A stretch of 64,000 nt of DNA from Tenacibaculum pacificus (GCF_027941775.1 NZ_CP115917.1:1749001-1813000); one strand, 5' to 3'; shown: positions 10,668 through 22,920, counted from the first letter of the stretch. Translations and numbers: made by a program. Notes: generated by a model not told the origin, from the letters alone.

Positions 10668-11015
10668 ATGGATTTAGTAAAGTTTGTTCAAGACGAATTT
10701 GTAACAAGAAACGAATTACCTCAATTTGCATCAGGAGACACTATTACTGTGTACTACGAAATTAGAGAGGGAGAAAAAGTACGTACTCAGTTTTTTAGAG
10801 GTGTAGTTATTCAAAAAAGAGGAGTTGGTGCTTCTGAAACTTTTACAATCAGAAAAATGTCTGGTACTGTAGGAGTAGAACGTATCTTCCCTATTAACTT
10901 ACCTGCTATTCAGAAAATTGAAGTAAACAAAAAAGGTATTGTACGTAGAGCACGTATCTTTTACTTTAGAGATCTTACTGGTAAGAAAGCAAGAATTAAA
11001 GAAAGAAGAGGTTAA
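10668..11015 (+). CDS. rplS: 50S ribosomal protein L19
   Basis: A 115-residue L19 that sits at the 30S-50S interface. The pattern GDTITVYYEIREGEK, then QFFRGVVIQKRG and ERIFPINLPAIQKIEV, is clear and the length is normal. A strong terminator follows the gene. Confidence 0.97.
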   Translation: MDLVKFVQDEFVTRNELPQFASGDTITVYYEIREGEKVRTQFFRGVVIQKRGVGASETFTIRKMSGTVGVERIFPINLPAIQKIEVNKKGIVRRARIFYFRDLTGKKARIKERRG

Positions 11016-11040
11016 GATTAACATCTTTATTCAACTTATA

Positions 11041-11073
11041 AAAAAGCATTGTGATTATTCACAATGCTTTTTT
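11041..11073 (+). terminator. Terminator after rplS
   Basis: The perfect hairpin AAGCATTGTGA/TCACAATGCTT with a 4-base loop is followed by a T run. Confidence 0.9.
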
Positions 11074-11207
11074 GTTATTTATAAATAGACGTTATGTAAA
11101 CGGAATAACTTGTACCTACAAGATTTGGCATAATTTATTTTATCATATTCGAAATAAAACACCATAACTATTAACACTTTCCCATCATAAAACTCATTTC
11201 TAATTCT

Positions 11208-11215
11208 TAAATTTG
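11208..11215 (+). promoter_or_regulatory. TAnnTTTG -7 box for icd
   Basis: TAAATTTG lies 67 bases before the icd start codon and fits the flavobacterial -7 consensus. Confidence 0.5.
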
Positions 11216-11279
11216 CGATACTTCAATGAATTTAATAATTACTGTGCGTGTTTTAACCAACACCTCGTTAAAAAACTGA

Positions 11280-13508
<2,229 letters not shown>

Positions 13509-13534
13509 TATCAAAATAAATTTTTATACGTTAT

Positions 13535-13564
13535 AAGCAGGTGATTTATTCACCTGCTTTTTTT
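13535..13564 (+). terminator. Terminator after icd
   Basis: The hairpin AAGCAGGTGA/TCACCTGCTT is followed by TTTTT. Confidence 0.9.
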
Positions 13565-13613
13565 GTTGAAAACATTAATAAAAATTTTATCAGCATAAAA
13601 AATTAATAATTAC

Positions 13614-13621
13614 TAAATTTG
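13614..13621 (+). promoter_or_regulatory. TAnnTTTG -7 box for murQ
   Basis: TAAATTTG ends 4 bases before the murQ ATG, again suggesting a leaderless message. Confidence 0.5.
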
Positions 13622-13625
13622 AAAC

Positions 13626-14441
13626 ATGGATTTTATAAAAACAACCGAAACAGAATCAAAGTATAATCATTTAGAAAAAATGAGTATTTCTGAATTATTA
13701 TCAAACATAAATAACGAAGATAAAACAGTGCCTTTAGCTGTTGAAAAAGCATTGCCTCAAATTGAAAAACTAACTACGCAAATAGTATCAAAATTAAAAC
13801 AAGGCGGACGCTTATTTTATATAGGTGCTGGTACAAGCGGACGTTTAGGTATTTTAGATGCAAGTGAGTGCCCTCCTACTTTTGGCGTTCCTCATGAGTT
13901 GGTTGTTGGACTTATTGCTGGAGGAGATATTGCCATCAGGAAAGCCGTAGAAAATGCCGAAGACGCAACAATACAAGGTTGGAAAGATTTACAAAAAGAA
14001 CAAATAACAAATAAAGATATTGTTATTGGTATTGCAGCATCAGGAACAACTCCGTATGTAATTTCGGCGTTAGAAAAATGTCATCAGAATGAAATAACTA
14101 CTGGTTGTATTACTTGTAATGAAAATAGTCCGTTAGCATTAACAGCTCAATTTCCTGTTGAAGTTGTAGTTGGTCCTGAGTTTGTAACAGGGAGTTCTCG
14201 CATGAAAGCTGGTACGGCTCAAAAATTAGTACTGAATATGATTTCTACTGCAACAATGATTCAATTAGGTAAAATAAAAGGCAATAAAATGGTGGATATG
14301 CAGCTTTCTAATAAAAAATTAGTAGAAAGAGCAAAAAAAATGTTAGTTTCTGAATTAAATATCGACAAAAAACTCGCAGACAATCTTTTAAAAAAACACG
14401 GAAACGTTAGAAATGTTATTAAAAACTTCGAAAATGAGTAA
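13626..14441 (+). CDS. murQ: N-acetylmuramic acid 6-phosphate etherase
   Basis: MurQ cleaves the lactyl ether of MurNAc-6-phosphate during cell-wall recycling. The 271-residue protein has the SIS sugar-phosphate site GAGTSGRLG, the catalytic acid in LDASECPPTFG (E81), and the second SIS loop GIAASGTTPYV. The tail GSSRMKAGTAQK is also typical. It lacks the UBA-like C-terminal extension of some homologues. The downstream DUF6095 gene overlaps it by 8 bases. Confidence 0.94.
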   Translation: MDFIKTTETESKYNHLEKMSISELLSNINNEDKTVPLAVEKALPQIEKLTTQIVSKLKQGGRLFYIGAGTSGRLGILDASECPPTFGVPHELVVGLIAGGDIAIRKAVENAEDATIQGWKDLQKEQITNKDIVIGIAASGTTPYVISALEKCHQNEITTGCITCNENSPLALTAQFPVEVVVGPEFVTGSSRMKAGTAQKLVLNMISTATMIQLGKIKGNKMVDMQLSNKKLVERAKKMLVSELNIDKKLADNLLKKHGNVRNVIKNFENE

Positions 14442-14673
14442 AAAAACAACTACTGATACTGTTGTAAAAAAGTTTTTAATTTTATTAGGTTTATTAATAG
14501 TTTCTCCTATTACACTAAGTTTAGGTTTTAAAGCACAAAAGATTTTTACGGAAAGTCCTAAAATATATATTGCTTATATATCATTGGCACTTGGCGTTTT
14601 TTTAATATTTTTTACTGTATATCATGGCTTTAAAACTATAAAATCATTTTTAGATACTCTTTTTAATACCTAA
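14434..14673 (+). CDS. DUF6095-like small membrane protein
   Basis: A 79-residue protein beginning MSKKTTTDTVVKK; I choose ATG 14434 over the upstream in-frame TTG at 14413, which lies deep in murQ. Two hydrophobic helices (about 15-35 and 46-66) indicate an inner-membrane protein. It overlaps the murQ end by 8 bases and the ATP-grasp start by one, so the three genes form one operon. Function unknown. Confidence 0.7.
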   Translation: MSKKTTTDTVVKKFLILLGLLIVSPITLSLGFKAQKIFTESPKIYIAYISLALGVFLIFFTVYHGFKTIKSFLDTLFNT

Positions 14674-15725
14674 TGAAAACAAATACGAAAATAAATAAAA
14701 TTATTAAATGGGAATATTGGCCATCGTTTATGTTCTATATTCCTAATATTCCTTTTGTTTGTTATCATATGATAAAAGCAAGGAATCTAGTTTTTTTTAC
14801 GGCTACCAATCCTGGTATTGAAAACTCAGGAATTGGTACAGAATCGAAGTTTAAAACACTGTTATTATTACCTGAAAAATACCTTCCTAAAACGGTGCTA
14901 CATAAAGCTGATTCTTTAATCAGTAATACATTAAAAGCTATTAATCAAACAGAAATAACATATCCGTTAATAGCAAAACCAGACATCGGATTTAGAGGTT
15001 TACTTGTCAAAAAAATAACGAATAAAGAAGAATTAATTTGTTATTTAAAAAAGTACCCTATTGATATTATCATTCAAGAATTTTTAACCGAAAAAAATGA
15101 ATGTGGTATTTTTTATCATAGATTACCTAATAAAGAAAAAGGAGAAATTACTTCTATCACATTAAAAGAGTTTTTAAGTGTTACAGGAAATGGTATTTCA
15201 ACTTTATATGAATTAATTGTTAATGATAAAAGGGCTAAAATTTATTTAGATATCATAAAAGAAGATTCCAATATAAACCTTGATAAGATAATAGAAAACG
15301 GAAGAGAAATTAAATTATCGTGTATTGGTAATCATTCTAAAGGTACTAGGTTTATAAATGGAAATCATCTTATATCTAAAGAATTAGAAAGCACTTTTGA
15401 TCATTTAAAAAATCAAGATAATGATTGGTATTATGGTAGATTAGATATTAAATATAACTCTTTTGAAGATATTATAAAAGGTGATTTTAAAATTTTAGAA
15501 CTTAATGGTATTTTAGCTGAACCTACACATATTTACGACGCTAAAAGTACAACCTATTTTAAAGCATTAAAAGATATTAGAGCACATTGGAAACAATTAA
15601 ATAAAATTGCACGTTTTAATTTTGATAAAAATCAACACAAAAAAAACACAACTTTAGGCTTCATTAAAGACATTAAAAAATTAAGAAATTACACCAAATT
15701 AATTGCTAATTTAAGTAAAAATTGA
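14673..15725 (+). CDS. ATP-grasp domain protein (D-Ala-D-Ala ligase-like)
   Basis: A 350-residue ATP-grasp enzyme. The nucleotide-binding part shows YPLIAKPDIGFRG (lysine strand) and DIIIQEFLTEKNECGIFYHR; the metal-binding end is GDFKILELNGILAEPTHIYD with the conserved E-x-N. Such proteins are commonly called D-alanine-D-alanine ligase, but it lacks the N-terminal domain of true Ddl enzymes, so the substrate is uncertain. Cotranscription with murQ hints at a cell-wall or sugar-related role (inference). Confidence 0.7.
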   Translation: MKTNTKINKIIKWEYWPSFMFYIPNIPFVCYHMIKARNLVFFTATNPGIENSGIGTESKFKTLLLLPEKYLPKTVLHKADSLISNTLKAINQTEITYPLIAKPDIGFRGLLVKKITNKEELICYLKKYPIDIIIQEFLTEKNECGIFYHRLPNKEKGEITSITLKEFLSVTGNGISTLYELIVNDKRAKIYLDIIKEDSNINLDKIIENGREIKLSCIGNHSKGTRFINGNHLISKELESTFDHLKNQDNDWYYGRLDIKYNSFEDIIKGDFKILELNGILAEPTHIYDAKSTTYFKALKDIRAHWKQLNKIARFNFDKNQHKKNTTLGFIKDIKKLRNYTKLIANLSKN

Positions 15726-15879
15726 TTTTTTAAAAAAAATATGTATATTATGAATTATCTGTGTAAACTAAGTAATTTTTTAATAAAAATATTGTCTTAT
15801 AGATAGATACGTTTAAAAATTCACATAAATTTCACATAACTCTACAAAAAAAAAACTAATATTGCTAAAAAAACAAAGT

Positions 15880-16842
15880 ATGAAAGCTATATTTACTTTA
15901 ATACTTCTTTTACTTATAAATTGCTCTTTTTATGCTCAAGTAAAAATAGGAGATAATCCATCATTAATTGATTTGAACTCTATTTTAGAACTAGAAAGTA
16001 TTGACAAAGCACTTGTTATTAGTAGAATGAGTGATACTCAAATGCTTGCTATACAACCTTTAAAAGGAGCTTTAGTATATAACACTACTGAAAATTGTGT
16101 TTTTGTATATGATGGAACATTATGGAAAAGTTTATGTAATAATGGTACGGGAACAGGTACAGATACAGGTACAAGTATAAAAGTTACAACATCAAATGCA
16201 GCACCTACCGACAATGGTTTGGCTGATTTTTGGATTAACCCTGACTTAAATAATTCGACAAGTATATGGGACGGTAGTAACTGGATAGCGTTAGATAACA
16301 ATCCTATAAAAGGAAATGGAACACCTGAAACAAATGTAACAAACTCAATTGCTGGTGATTTATATATTGATAGTACTACAGGTGATATTTACACATACGA
16401 TGGTAGTAATTGGATTCCTGCAAAAACTCAATTAACAGCAGATAATGGTTTAACAATGGATACAACCAACAATATACAATTAGGTGGTGTACTTATTAAA
16501 CCAACAATTATAGAAACAAGTGCTGCATTTACTTTAGGAATTACTGGTTTAGAAGACGGAGATCTTACAACAGATGCAATTGTTACTGTAAACCCTATAA
16601 CAGGATTATTAAAAAAAGTAACAACAACAAGTTTACTTAGAGAGGAAGTAACACCAATAACCGCTATTGACGGGCAAGTACAGTTTACTCCTAATATTGT
16701 AATTACAGATGAAAAAAAAGTAAATGTATATAGAAACGGTGTACGAATAGATTTTACAGTAGTAAATAGTACTACTATAGAAATAGAACCTGAAGCTACA
16801 TGCTACTCAGGTGATAAAATAAGAATAGTGCAATTTTATTAA
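15880..16842 (+). CDS. Secreted adhesin-like protein
   Basis: A 320-residue exported protein starting MKAIFTLILLLLINCSFYAQ; ATG 15880 is preferred to the TTG at 15862. After the signal peptide comes the flavobacterial pattern of short beta modules with Trp-Gly-Asn motifs (YDGTLWKSL, WDGSNWIALD, YDGSNWIPA), like a structural surface or tail-fibre-type protein. The last 70 residues (VNVYRNGVRIDFTVVNS, GDKIRIVQFY) resemble the end of the next gene, suggesting a shared C-terminal domain and duplication. It is Ser/Thr/Asn-rich. Function unknown. Confidence 0.6.
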   Translation: MKAIFTLILLLLINCSFYAQVKIGDNPSLIDLNSILELESIDKALVISRMSDTQMLAIQPLKGALVYNTTENCVFVYDGTLWKSLCNNGTGTGTDTGTSIKVTTSNAAPTDNGLADFWINPDLNNSTSIWDGSNWIALDNNPIKGNGTPETNVTNSIAGDLYIDSTTGDIYTYDGSNWIPAKTQLTADNGLTMDTTNNIQLGGVLIKPTIIETSAAFTLGITGLEDGDLTTDAIVTVNPITGLLKKVTTTSLLREEVTPITAIDGQVQFTPNIVITDEKKVNVYRNGVRIDFTVVNSTTIEIEPEATCYSGDKIRIVQFY

Positions 16843-16875
16843 TAAACCTTAATTAGAAACCTAAAACAATTATTT

Positions 16876-17573
16876 ATGAAAACAATTACAAACAAATTTA
16901 AATTAGCCGTCGTTGCCGTTGGTATGTTAGTCGGAACTGTTAGTGCTCAAAATACTGATGCTACTACACTTATTAAAGATACAGACGCAACTAAAACCGT
17001 AAAATTAATTGACAATAAAGGTACCATCAAATACTTACAATCTAGTAATGGTATTACTCAAATTACTTCTACTGCTCCTGGTAATAGAACAACTACTACT
17101 TGGCAATTAGGTGGTGCTTTAACTGATAACACGTATATTACAGCAGATGCAAATAAAGAATTTGCTTTAGATGGACTTGAATTAGTTACTGATGCAACTA
17201 CAGCTTCTGTTGATGCTACTGATAGGTCGATTCATGGAGTTGGTACAGGTTTTACTGTATTAATTAGAAATGAAGTTTCTGGAGCGATTCAAAAAATAAA
17301 ACTTACTGATTTATTAAAAGTAGAAGCTGTTTATCACGTATACGTGATCAAGCTGCTGATGCTGGAGCAAATGTAGATATTGTAGTGGCTGGTTTACCTG
17401 CCTTAAATGCTGCGTCTGTTAATAAATTATTTGTATTCAGAAATGGTGCTAAATTAAGACATACAACTGATTTTGATGCTTTAACAACTGCTGGTACTGT
17501 TACTATAACTTACGATGCTGCTGATTTACCAATGTATGCTGGTGATGTTATTGAAATTCAATATATCAAATAA
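16876..17573 (+). pseudogene. Secreted protein related to upstream gene, one frameshift
   Basis: The signal peptide (LAVVAVGMLVGTVSAQ) and a first part of about 155 codons run into a frameshift near 17330. Adding one T to the GTTTATC run restores a continuous protein with LSRIRDQAADAG and the conserved C-terminus KLFVFRNGAKLRHTTDF ... YAGDVIEIQYIK, parallel to the end of the preceding gene. The whole product would be about 233 residues. Either a sequencing error or recent inactivation. Confidence 0.65.
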
Positions 17574-17597
17574 TTTTAAATATAAAATTATTTGATA

Positions 17598-17648
17598 TAT
17601 AGCTTAGCATTGGTTCTTTCAAAATAGAACCAATGCTTAAAAGCTATA
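17598..17648. terminator. Long hairpin after secreted-protein gene
   Basis: The perfect 12-bp stem AGCATTGGTTCT/AGAACCAATGCT, extended by ATATAGCTT/AAGCTATAT, lacks a clear T run. It could be a factor-dependent terminator, a 3' stabiliser, or a bidirectional element. The rest of 17649-17834 shows no other structure. Confidence 0.5.
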
Positions 17649-17834
17649 TAAAAATAGGAAATCCAGATAACATTCACTCGTATTCCTAAAAAAATTAAAA
17701 AACAATTATTTATATACTTTTATCTTTAAAAGAAAAATAAAACTATTCTTGTACACCCCCTACTACAAAATAGTAACTATTATAATAAAGTTCTCATAAT
17801 TATCAATATTCAAAACACTTATATAGTACATAAA

Positions 17835-19154
17835 ATGATAGAATATAACAAAAATACTTATATATTACTTTTTGCATTTATTATTTTTTCATTAAAAATA
17901 AATGCACAACGAGTTAGGGTTATTGATAATAAAGGAACTATTAAAATAGTAAATAGCACTGTTACAACAAATATTACAGGTATAGCACCAACAAATCCTT
18001 TAGAAGGTGATATTTGGTTTGATACACTTAATAGTGAAATTAAAATTTATGATACAGAACCATTATCTGCACCTATTTGGAGAAATATGTCGGGATATTA
18101 TACTGATAATATTTATAATATCGATGGAAATTTAACTTCTAATAGATTTGTAGGAGGAGGAGGAAATCAGTTAAGGTTTTCTGGTTTTGATCGATTTGAT
18201 ATAGATAATGCTAATTATGTACTATTACAGTCTAATGGTTATTTTGATATAAGAGCAACTACAGGTATTAACCTTTATAGTGACACACGTATCACAGGAA
18301 ACATATCAGTACAAGGAGGTTATAGAGATAGTGGAAGTAATTATGGTAATGTTGGTCAAATACTATCATCAACAAATACAGGTACTAGTTGGATTGATAA
18401 TACAGCAGCTATAACAGGAACTACAGGTTCTATCTTTTTTGCTGGTGCAACAGGAAATCCTACAGAAAATAATGACCAATTATTTTGGGATGAAACAAAC
18501 AAAAGACTTCAAGTTGGATTAGCTTTTACAAATAATATAAATAATAAATTAAATGTTAGAGGTGCAATAAGAACAACTGGTTTAAATAATGCTGATGGAA
18601 CAGTAGGAACCCCATCTTATAGGTTTACTACTGATAAAGATACAGGGATGTATAAACCTGCTGCTGATGAAATTGGTCTTGTTGTTGGCGGAAAAGAAGC
18701 AATTAATATTGATGAAACAGCTAATAATACAACAGTAACAATTAAAGAAACACTTAAATTAGATGGAGCTTTATTAGATTCAAGTCTTCCTAATGGTAAT
18801 GCAGGTACATTAGGGCAAATTTTATCATCAACAGGTACAGCTACCAAATGGATTACCCCTAATTTAGCTATGATAATAAATAAAACTTCAGACTATACAT
18901 TAACACTTTCTGATAATGGAAATGTTTTAACTTTTAATAGCACAACAGATATAACGCTTACCGTACCAACAGGTTTACCTATAGGTTACAATATAAGTAT
19001 TTATCAAATAGGTACTGGTAAAGTAACTATACAAGGAGGCGCAACAATATTAAACAGATTATCAAGATTTAAAACAGCAGGTAAAGATGCTGGCGCAGGT
19101 CTTATAGCTACAGGCACTAATATATTTCATTTAACAGGTGATTTAAAAAAGTAA
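17835..19154 (+). CDS. Secreted repeat/tail-fibre-like surface protein
   Basis: A 439-residue exported protein (FAFIIFSLKINAQ). The N-terminal RVRVIDNKGTIKIVNS echoes LIDNKGTIKYLQS of the preceding gene. The middle has modules common in phage tail-fibre-like and autotransporter-like surface proteins (LNVRGAIRTTGLNNADGTVG, RFTTDKDTGMYKPAADEIGL), and two copies of a QILSSTGTATKWI-like segment (also ILSSTNTGTSWID). No catalytic motif is seen. Likely part of a surface structure with the flanking genes (inference). Confidence 0.6.
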   Translation: MIEYNKNTYILLFAFIIFSLKINAQRVRVIDNKGTIKIVNSTVTTNITGIAPTNPLEGDIWFDTLNSEIKIYDTEPLSAPIWRNMSGYYTDNIYNIDGNLTSNRFVGGGGNQLRFSGFDRFDIDNANYVLLQSNGYFDIRATTGINLYSDTRITGNISVQGGYRDSGSNYGNVGQILSSTNTGTSWIDNTAAITGTTGSIFFAGATGNPTENNDQLFWDETNKRLQVGLAFTNNINNKLNVRGAIRTTGLNNADGTVGTPSYRFTTDKDTGMYKPAADEIGLVVGGKEAINIDETANNTTVTIKETLKLDGALLDSSLPNGNAGTLGQILSSTGTATKWITPNLAMIINKTSDYTLTLSDNGNVLTFNSTTDITLTVPTGLPIGYNISIYQIGTGKVTIQGGATILNRLSRFKTAGKDAGAGLIATGTNIFHLTGDLKK

Positions 19155-19158
19155 ACAA

Positions 19159-20082
19159 ATGAATAAATACATTTTAATACTTTTATTAGCTACCACCTTA
19201 TCAGGGTACTCTCAAATAGCAAAGTACAATAATTTTCCTACTAAAAAACCTCATCATATACTTGATGATAAATTGGATAATATAAGTTTTGCTTTTTCTA
19301 TGCGAGTTATAGAAAGTAACTATAATGGTCCTATAATTCGACTAAGAAGAGCTAGTGATAATGCCGAACAAGATTTTGGATGGGCAGATAATGATATTGT
19401 AGACGTAAATGCAATAAATACATGGAAAGGTACAAGTAATGTATTTGTACATACCTGGTATGACCAAAGTGGTTTAGGTAGAAATGCTGTACAAACTACA
19501 CAACATAGGCAACCTCGTTTTTATCCTGATGTAACTATTCCTTATTTTCAAGGAGATGGTAGAAATGATAATAATGTTAATAATCAAGGAGATCATTTAA
19601 CAATAGATACTCCTAACGGAATACAAGACCTAACCAATAATGGAAATGAAGGTACTGTTATTTCTGTTATAAAAGCAACAAAAAAAAACCAACATACTTT
19701 TGGTGTTTTAGTTGATGAAAATCGTTGGTCTACTCATATAAACTGGAATGATAATTATTTATATTTTGATCCTGGTGTTTGTTGTAATAATACTCGACGA
19801 TTTTATAATAATACAAATATAAATGTCTGGCAAATTTACTCTTTTATTAAAACGACAACAAATACAATTGCACGCTCAGGTACTATAGAAATGTTTAATA
19901 ATGTATACACTAAAGGAAAATGTAATAGAACTGAAGATTTTGCGATAGGTTGGGCTACAGGAAATAAACCTAATAGCCGTACAACAAGTTCTTTCAATGA
20001 AATTATTATGTATAATACAAACATAAATACAATACAAATACAAGAAATAGAACAAAATTCAATAACATTTTGGGGTATTTAA
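19159..20082 (+). CDS. Arabinofuranosidase-B-like (ArabFuran-catal/LamG-type) secreted protein
   Basis: A 307-residue exported protein. AFSMRVIESNYNGPIIRLRR, SDNAEQDFGW and VHTWYDQSGLGRNAVQTTQ match the concanavalin-like domain called alpha-L-arabinofuranosidase B catalytic in databases, which in Bacteroidota surface proteins is often just a binding module. It starts 4 bases after the preceding gene. Enzymatic activity is unproven. Confidence 0.65.
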   Translation: MNKYILILLLATTLSGYSQIAKYNNFPTKKPHHILDDKLDNISFAFSMRVIESNYNGPIIRLRRASDNAEQDFGWADNDIVDVNAINTWKGTSNVFVHTWYDQSGLGRNAVQTTQHRQPRFYPDVTIPYFQGDGRNDNNVNNQGDHLTIDTPNGIQDLTNNGNEGTVISVIKATKKNQHTFGVLVDENRWSTHINWNDNYLYFDPGVCCNNTRRFYNNTNINVWQIYSFIKTTTNTIARSGTIEMFNNVYTKGKCNRTEDFAIGWATGNKPNSRTTSSFNEIIMYNTNINTIQIQEIEQNSITFWGI

Positions 20083-20296
20083 ACATAAAACTTCTTTATA
20101 AAAACAACCAAATATTTTATAAAAATAAAACACTAATAAATAATCAATTACACTTTTCATATAAATACATTTAAAATCCTTATTTACTATTATTTATTTT
20201 GTTAGATGTAAGGATATTTAAAAATATAAGACTATATATATAAAGCTTATTTTAAAGCTTTTAAAGTAATAAAATATTATAAATACGGGGGTATCT
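20083..20296. other. A+T-rich intergenic region
   Basis: No gene is seen. The stretch ends with GGGGG just before the start of the next gene (20286-20290), an unusual run in this sequence, and includes the small palindrome AAAGCTT-ATTTT-AAAGCTTTT near 20240-20265. It probably holds the promoter of the T9SS substrate gene. Confidence 0.4.
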
Positions 20297-21451
20297 ATGA
20301 AATTATATAAATATTTAATGGTCATAATTATGCCATTATCAATTACAGCGCAAACAGCATTTTACAATCATGGAGCTATTCAAATACATGATAATGCAAG
20401 CATTGCTTTTCACACTAATTTAGTCAATGATGGAAATTTTGATGATAATAATAAAGGCTTAGTCACTTTTTATAGTGATACAGAAATACTAACTGTTTCA
20501 GGAAACAATAAAGCTATTTTTTTTGATGTTGATATTGATACAGCAAATGATTTAGAACTACAAACATCTTTAGGTATTACAAATGATTTAAGCTTTATTA
20601 ATGGAAAAATACTTACACCAAGAGATAATTTAAATACTTCTTTAGATTTTATCAATCATAATATTTATGCTGGTGAAGACAATTTAAGACATGTTGACGG
20701 TTATACATCTATAAATGGTTTAAATGAATTCACATTTCCAATTGGTGATGATAATCAATTAAGACCTATGATATTACCTACTCAAAGTACTAAATCTACC
20801 TTTTTAGGTGCGTATTTTTCTGAAGATCCTAATACACCAAATACATTTGGTCAATCTTTTTTAACCGACCAAAAACAAGTTTTTATTGAAAATATTAGTA
20901 AAAAAGAATTTTGGGATTTAAACGGTACAAATGCAACTTCAATTACTCTTACTTGGAATGCACAAAGTGACATACCTTTAATTACTGATGCCATTGATAG
21001 ATTAAAAGTAGTTGGTTGGAGTATTACCGAAAATAAATGGATAGACCTTGGTAACGCTAATGTTATTGGAGATTTAAACTCAGGAAGAATAACTTCAAAT
21101 ACTTTTATTCCTGATAATTTTGAAATTATAACAATTGCCTCAGGTTTTTCTGATAATAACTCAGTTGATACAAATATTCTTTTTTCTCCTAATGGCGATA
21201 ATATTAATGATACTTTAATTTTTGAAAACTTAGAAAGCTACGACAACAACAATTTAGAAATTTTTAATCGTTGGGGTAATGTAGTATATAAAACTGAAAA
21301 CTATAAAAACAATTGGTCAGGAGAATCTACAGGTAGGTTTACATTAAATACTAAAGATAAATTACCTACTGGTACTTATTTTTATATTTTAAATTATGTA
21401 AAAAATGGAACTTCTAAAGTTCAAAAAGGTTGGGTTTATATTAACTTATAG
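20297..21451 (+). CDS. T9SS type B sorting-domain (gliding motility-associated C-terminal) protein
   Basis: A 384-residue exported protein. The last 90 residues form the CHU_C/TIGR04131-type sorting domain: FSPNGDNINDTLIFENLESY, LEIFNRWGNVVYKTENYKNN, and LPTGTYFYILNYV, recognised by the type IX secretion system. The N-terminal part is a beta-rich passenger with no known catalytic motif. It probably ends on the cell surface together with the upstream adhesin-like proteins. Confidence 0.82.
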   Translation: MKLYKYLMVIIMPLSITAQTAFYNHGAIQIHDNASIAFHTNLVNDGNFDDNNKGLVTFYSDTEILTVSGNNKAIFFDVDIDTANDLELQTSLGITNDLSFINGKILTPRDNLNTSLDFINHNIYAGEDNLRHVDGYTSINGLNEFTFPIGDDNQLRPMILPTQSTKSTFLGAYFSEDPNTPNTFGQSFLTDQKQVFIENISKKEFWDLNGTNATSITLTWNAQSDIPLITDAIDRLKVVGWSITENKWIDLGNANVIGDLNSGRITSNTFIPDNFEIITIASGFSDNNSVDTNILFSPNGDNINDTLIFENLESYDNNNLEIFNRWGNVVYKTENYKNNWSGESTGRFTLNTKDKLPTGTYFYILNYVKNGTSKVQKGWVYINL

Positions 21452-21476
21452 TGCACCAAATATAAGCTGTTAAAAA

Positions 21477-21971
21477 TTATTTAACAGCTTCTCTTTTTAA
21501 CGTTGTCGGATTATATCCAAAATCTTTGTCTGGTAAAGCTATTCCTAATTGATTAATAATAAAACCTATACTTGCAAAATGATGTATCGCATGACTATGC
21601 GCTTGTGTCAAAGCACTTCCTAACGTATAATTTACTGTTATTTTACCTGTTCCTAAATCATCTGTTACAGCTACAATTATATCAAAGTCTGTAATTGTTA
21701 ATGCATGTAATTGCGTAATTACATCATTAAAATATTCGATACCAAATTTTGTTTTCTCCTCAGCTAATTGATTTCTTTCTCTATCTGAAAAGTCAACTAT
21801 TTTTTTATCTATACCATTAAAAAGGCAAGCAAAAACATCTAATACATGACGCATATTAGCTCCTATACTCGAATAATATGGTGGTACTGATTTATCACTA
21901 TATTCTTCATCTGAAATAGCATTTAATAATTTTATTCCTCTTTGCAAATTTTTATCAATAGCGTCTATCAT
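21477..21971 (-). CDS. DinB-like four-helix protein
   Basis: A 164-residue protein starting MIDAIDKNLQRG; the longer in-frame start at 22058 adds an unlikely hydrophobic tail, so ATG 21971 is preferred. Histidines in NMRHVLDVF and QAHSHAIHHFASI fit the DinB/YfiT metal-binding triad, whose members are thiol-dependent transferases or of unknown role. It is transcribed opposite to its neighbours. Confidence 0.72.
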   Translation of the reverse strand: MIDAIDKNLQRGIKLLNAISDEEYSDKSVPPYYSSIGANMRHVLDVFACLFNGIDKKIVDFSDRERNQLAEEKTKFGIEYFNDVITQLHALTITDFDIIVAVTDDLGTGKITVNYTLGSALTQAHSHAIHHFASIGFIINQLGIALPDKDFGYNPTTLKREAVK

Positions 21972-22186
21972 TCTTTTATTTATCTGAAGGGTGAGTCGTA
22001 TAAATATAGTATTTTTTACAAATAGATAAAACTTATTTACAATAAAGCACATAAGCACCTAATAAATAACTATATATAAAGAAAATAAACTACAAAATTA
22101 ATTTATGGCATGCTATTTGAAAATTAATTATCAAATGCGGAAGCCGAAAAGCATATAGAGTAAGCATCACCCTAAATTTATCAATT

Positions 22187-22915
22187 ATGAAAAAAGGGAT
22201 ACTTTTATTATTAATCGCAATCATGTCACTAACGACTGTAAGTGCTAAAAACACACATAAATCAACTAGTAATATTGAAGTTAAAAATCGCTATAATGAT
22301 GTTGTTACTTTTATTGAAAGAGATATACAGTTTCATATATTTTTAAATGGTGATTTTGATTTTAATACATATTACAAAAATAATAGATATACAAACTACA
22401 ACAACAGAGTACTTATAAAGCGAGACAATAGAGGTCGTATAAGACGTATTGATAATACTTTTATTAATTATGGAATTAATGGAAACGTGACTAGAATAGG
22501 TAGTGTTTTTATTGATTATAGATTTGGTAAATTAGCTAAAGTAGGAAATTTAAAAATTAGATATGATCGTTGGGATACTCCTCAATTTCATGGTAACGTA
22601 AAGTACAATAATAATCATTGTGGAACTGGTACTTATTATAATCACCACAATGGTAATAATAATGTAGACATCGACATTAATATAGGAACTACATATAATT
22701 ATGATAATGCTTATTTTTACAAAAGAAGTTTTAAAAACAACTACCGTAAATATAAAGAGGATAGAAATTTCTTCTATTACAGAGCTAACCCTAAGACAAA
22801 AATAGGAAAACACAATCGTGTTTTAAAAAGGCGTAAAAACAAAAATTACTCAAAAAAACCTCATCATAAAAAAACAACTAGTAACTCTAGAAGAACTTAC
22901 AGAAAAGATAACTAA
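22187..22915 (+). CDS. Secreted Asn/Tyr-rich protein of unknown function
   Basis: A 242-residue exported protein (LLLLIAIMSLTTVSA). The middle (DNRGRIRRIDNTFINYG, KVGNLKIRYDR) recalls a flavobacterial family of small periplasmic proteins, and the C-terminal 60 residues are very basic (KRRKNKNYSKKPHHKK), which may bind nucleic acid or cell-surface polymer. No catalytic motif is visible. Confidence 0.6.
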   Translation: MKKGILLLLIAIMSLTTVSAKNTHKSTSNIEVKNRYNDVVTFIERDIQFHIFLNGDFDFNTYYKNNRYTNYNNRVLIKRDNRGRIRRIDNTFINYGINGNVTRIGSVFIDYRFGKLAKVGNLKIRYDRWDTPQFHGNVKYNNNHCGTGTYYNHHNGNNNVDIDINIGTTYNYDNAYFYKRSFKNNYRKYKEDRNFFYYRANPKTKIGKHNRVLKRRKNKNYSKKPHHKKTTSNSRRTYRKDN

Positions 22916-22920
22916 AACAA

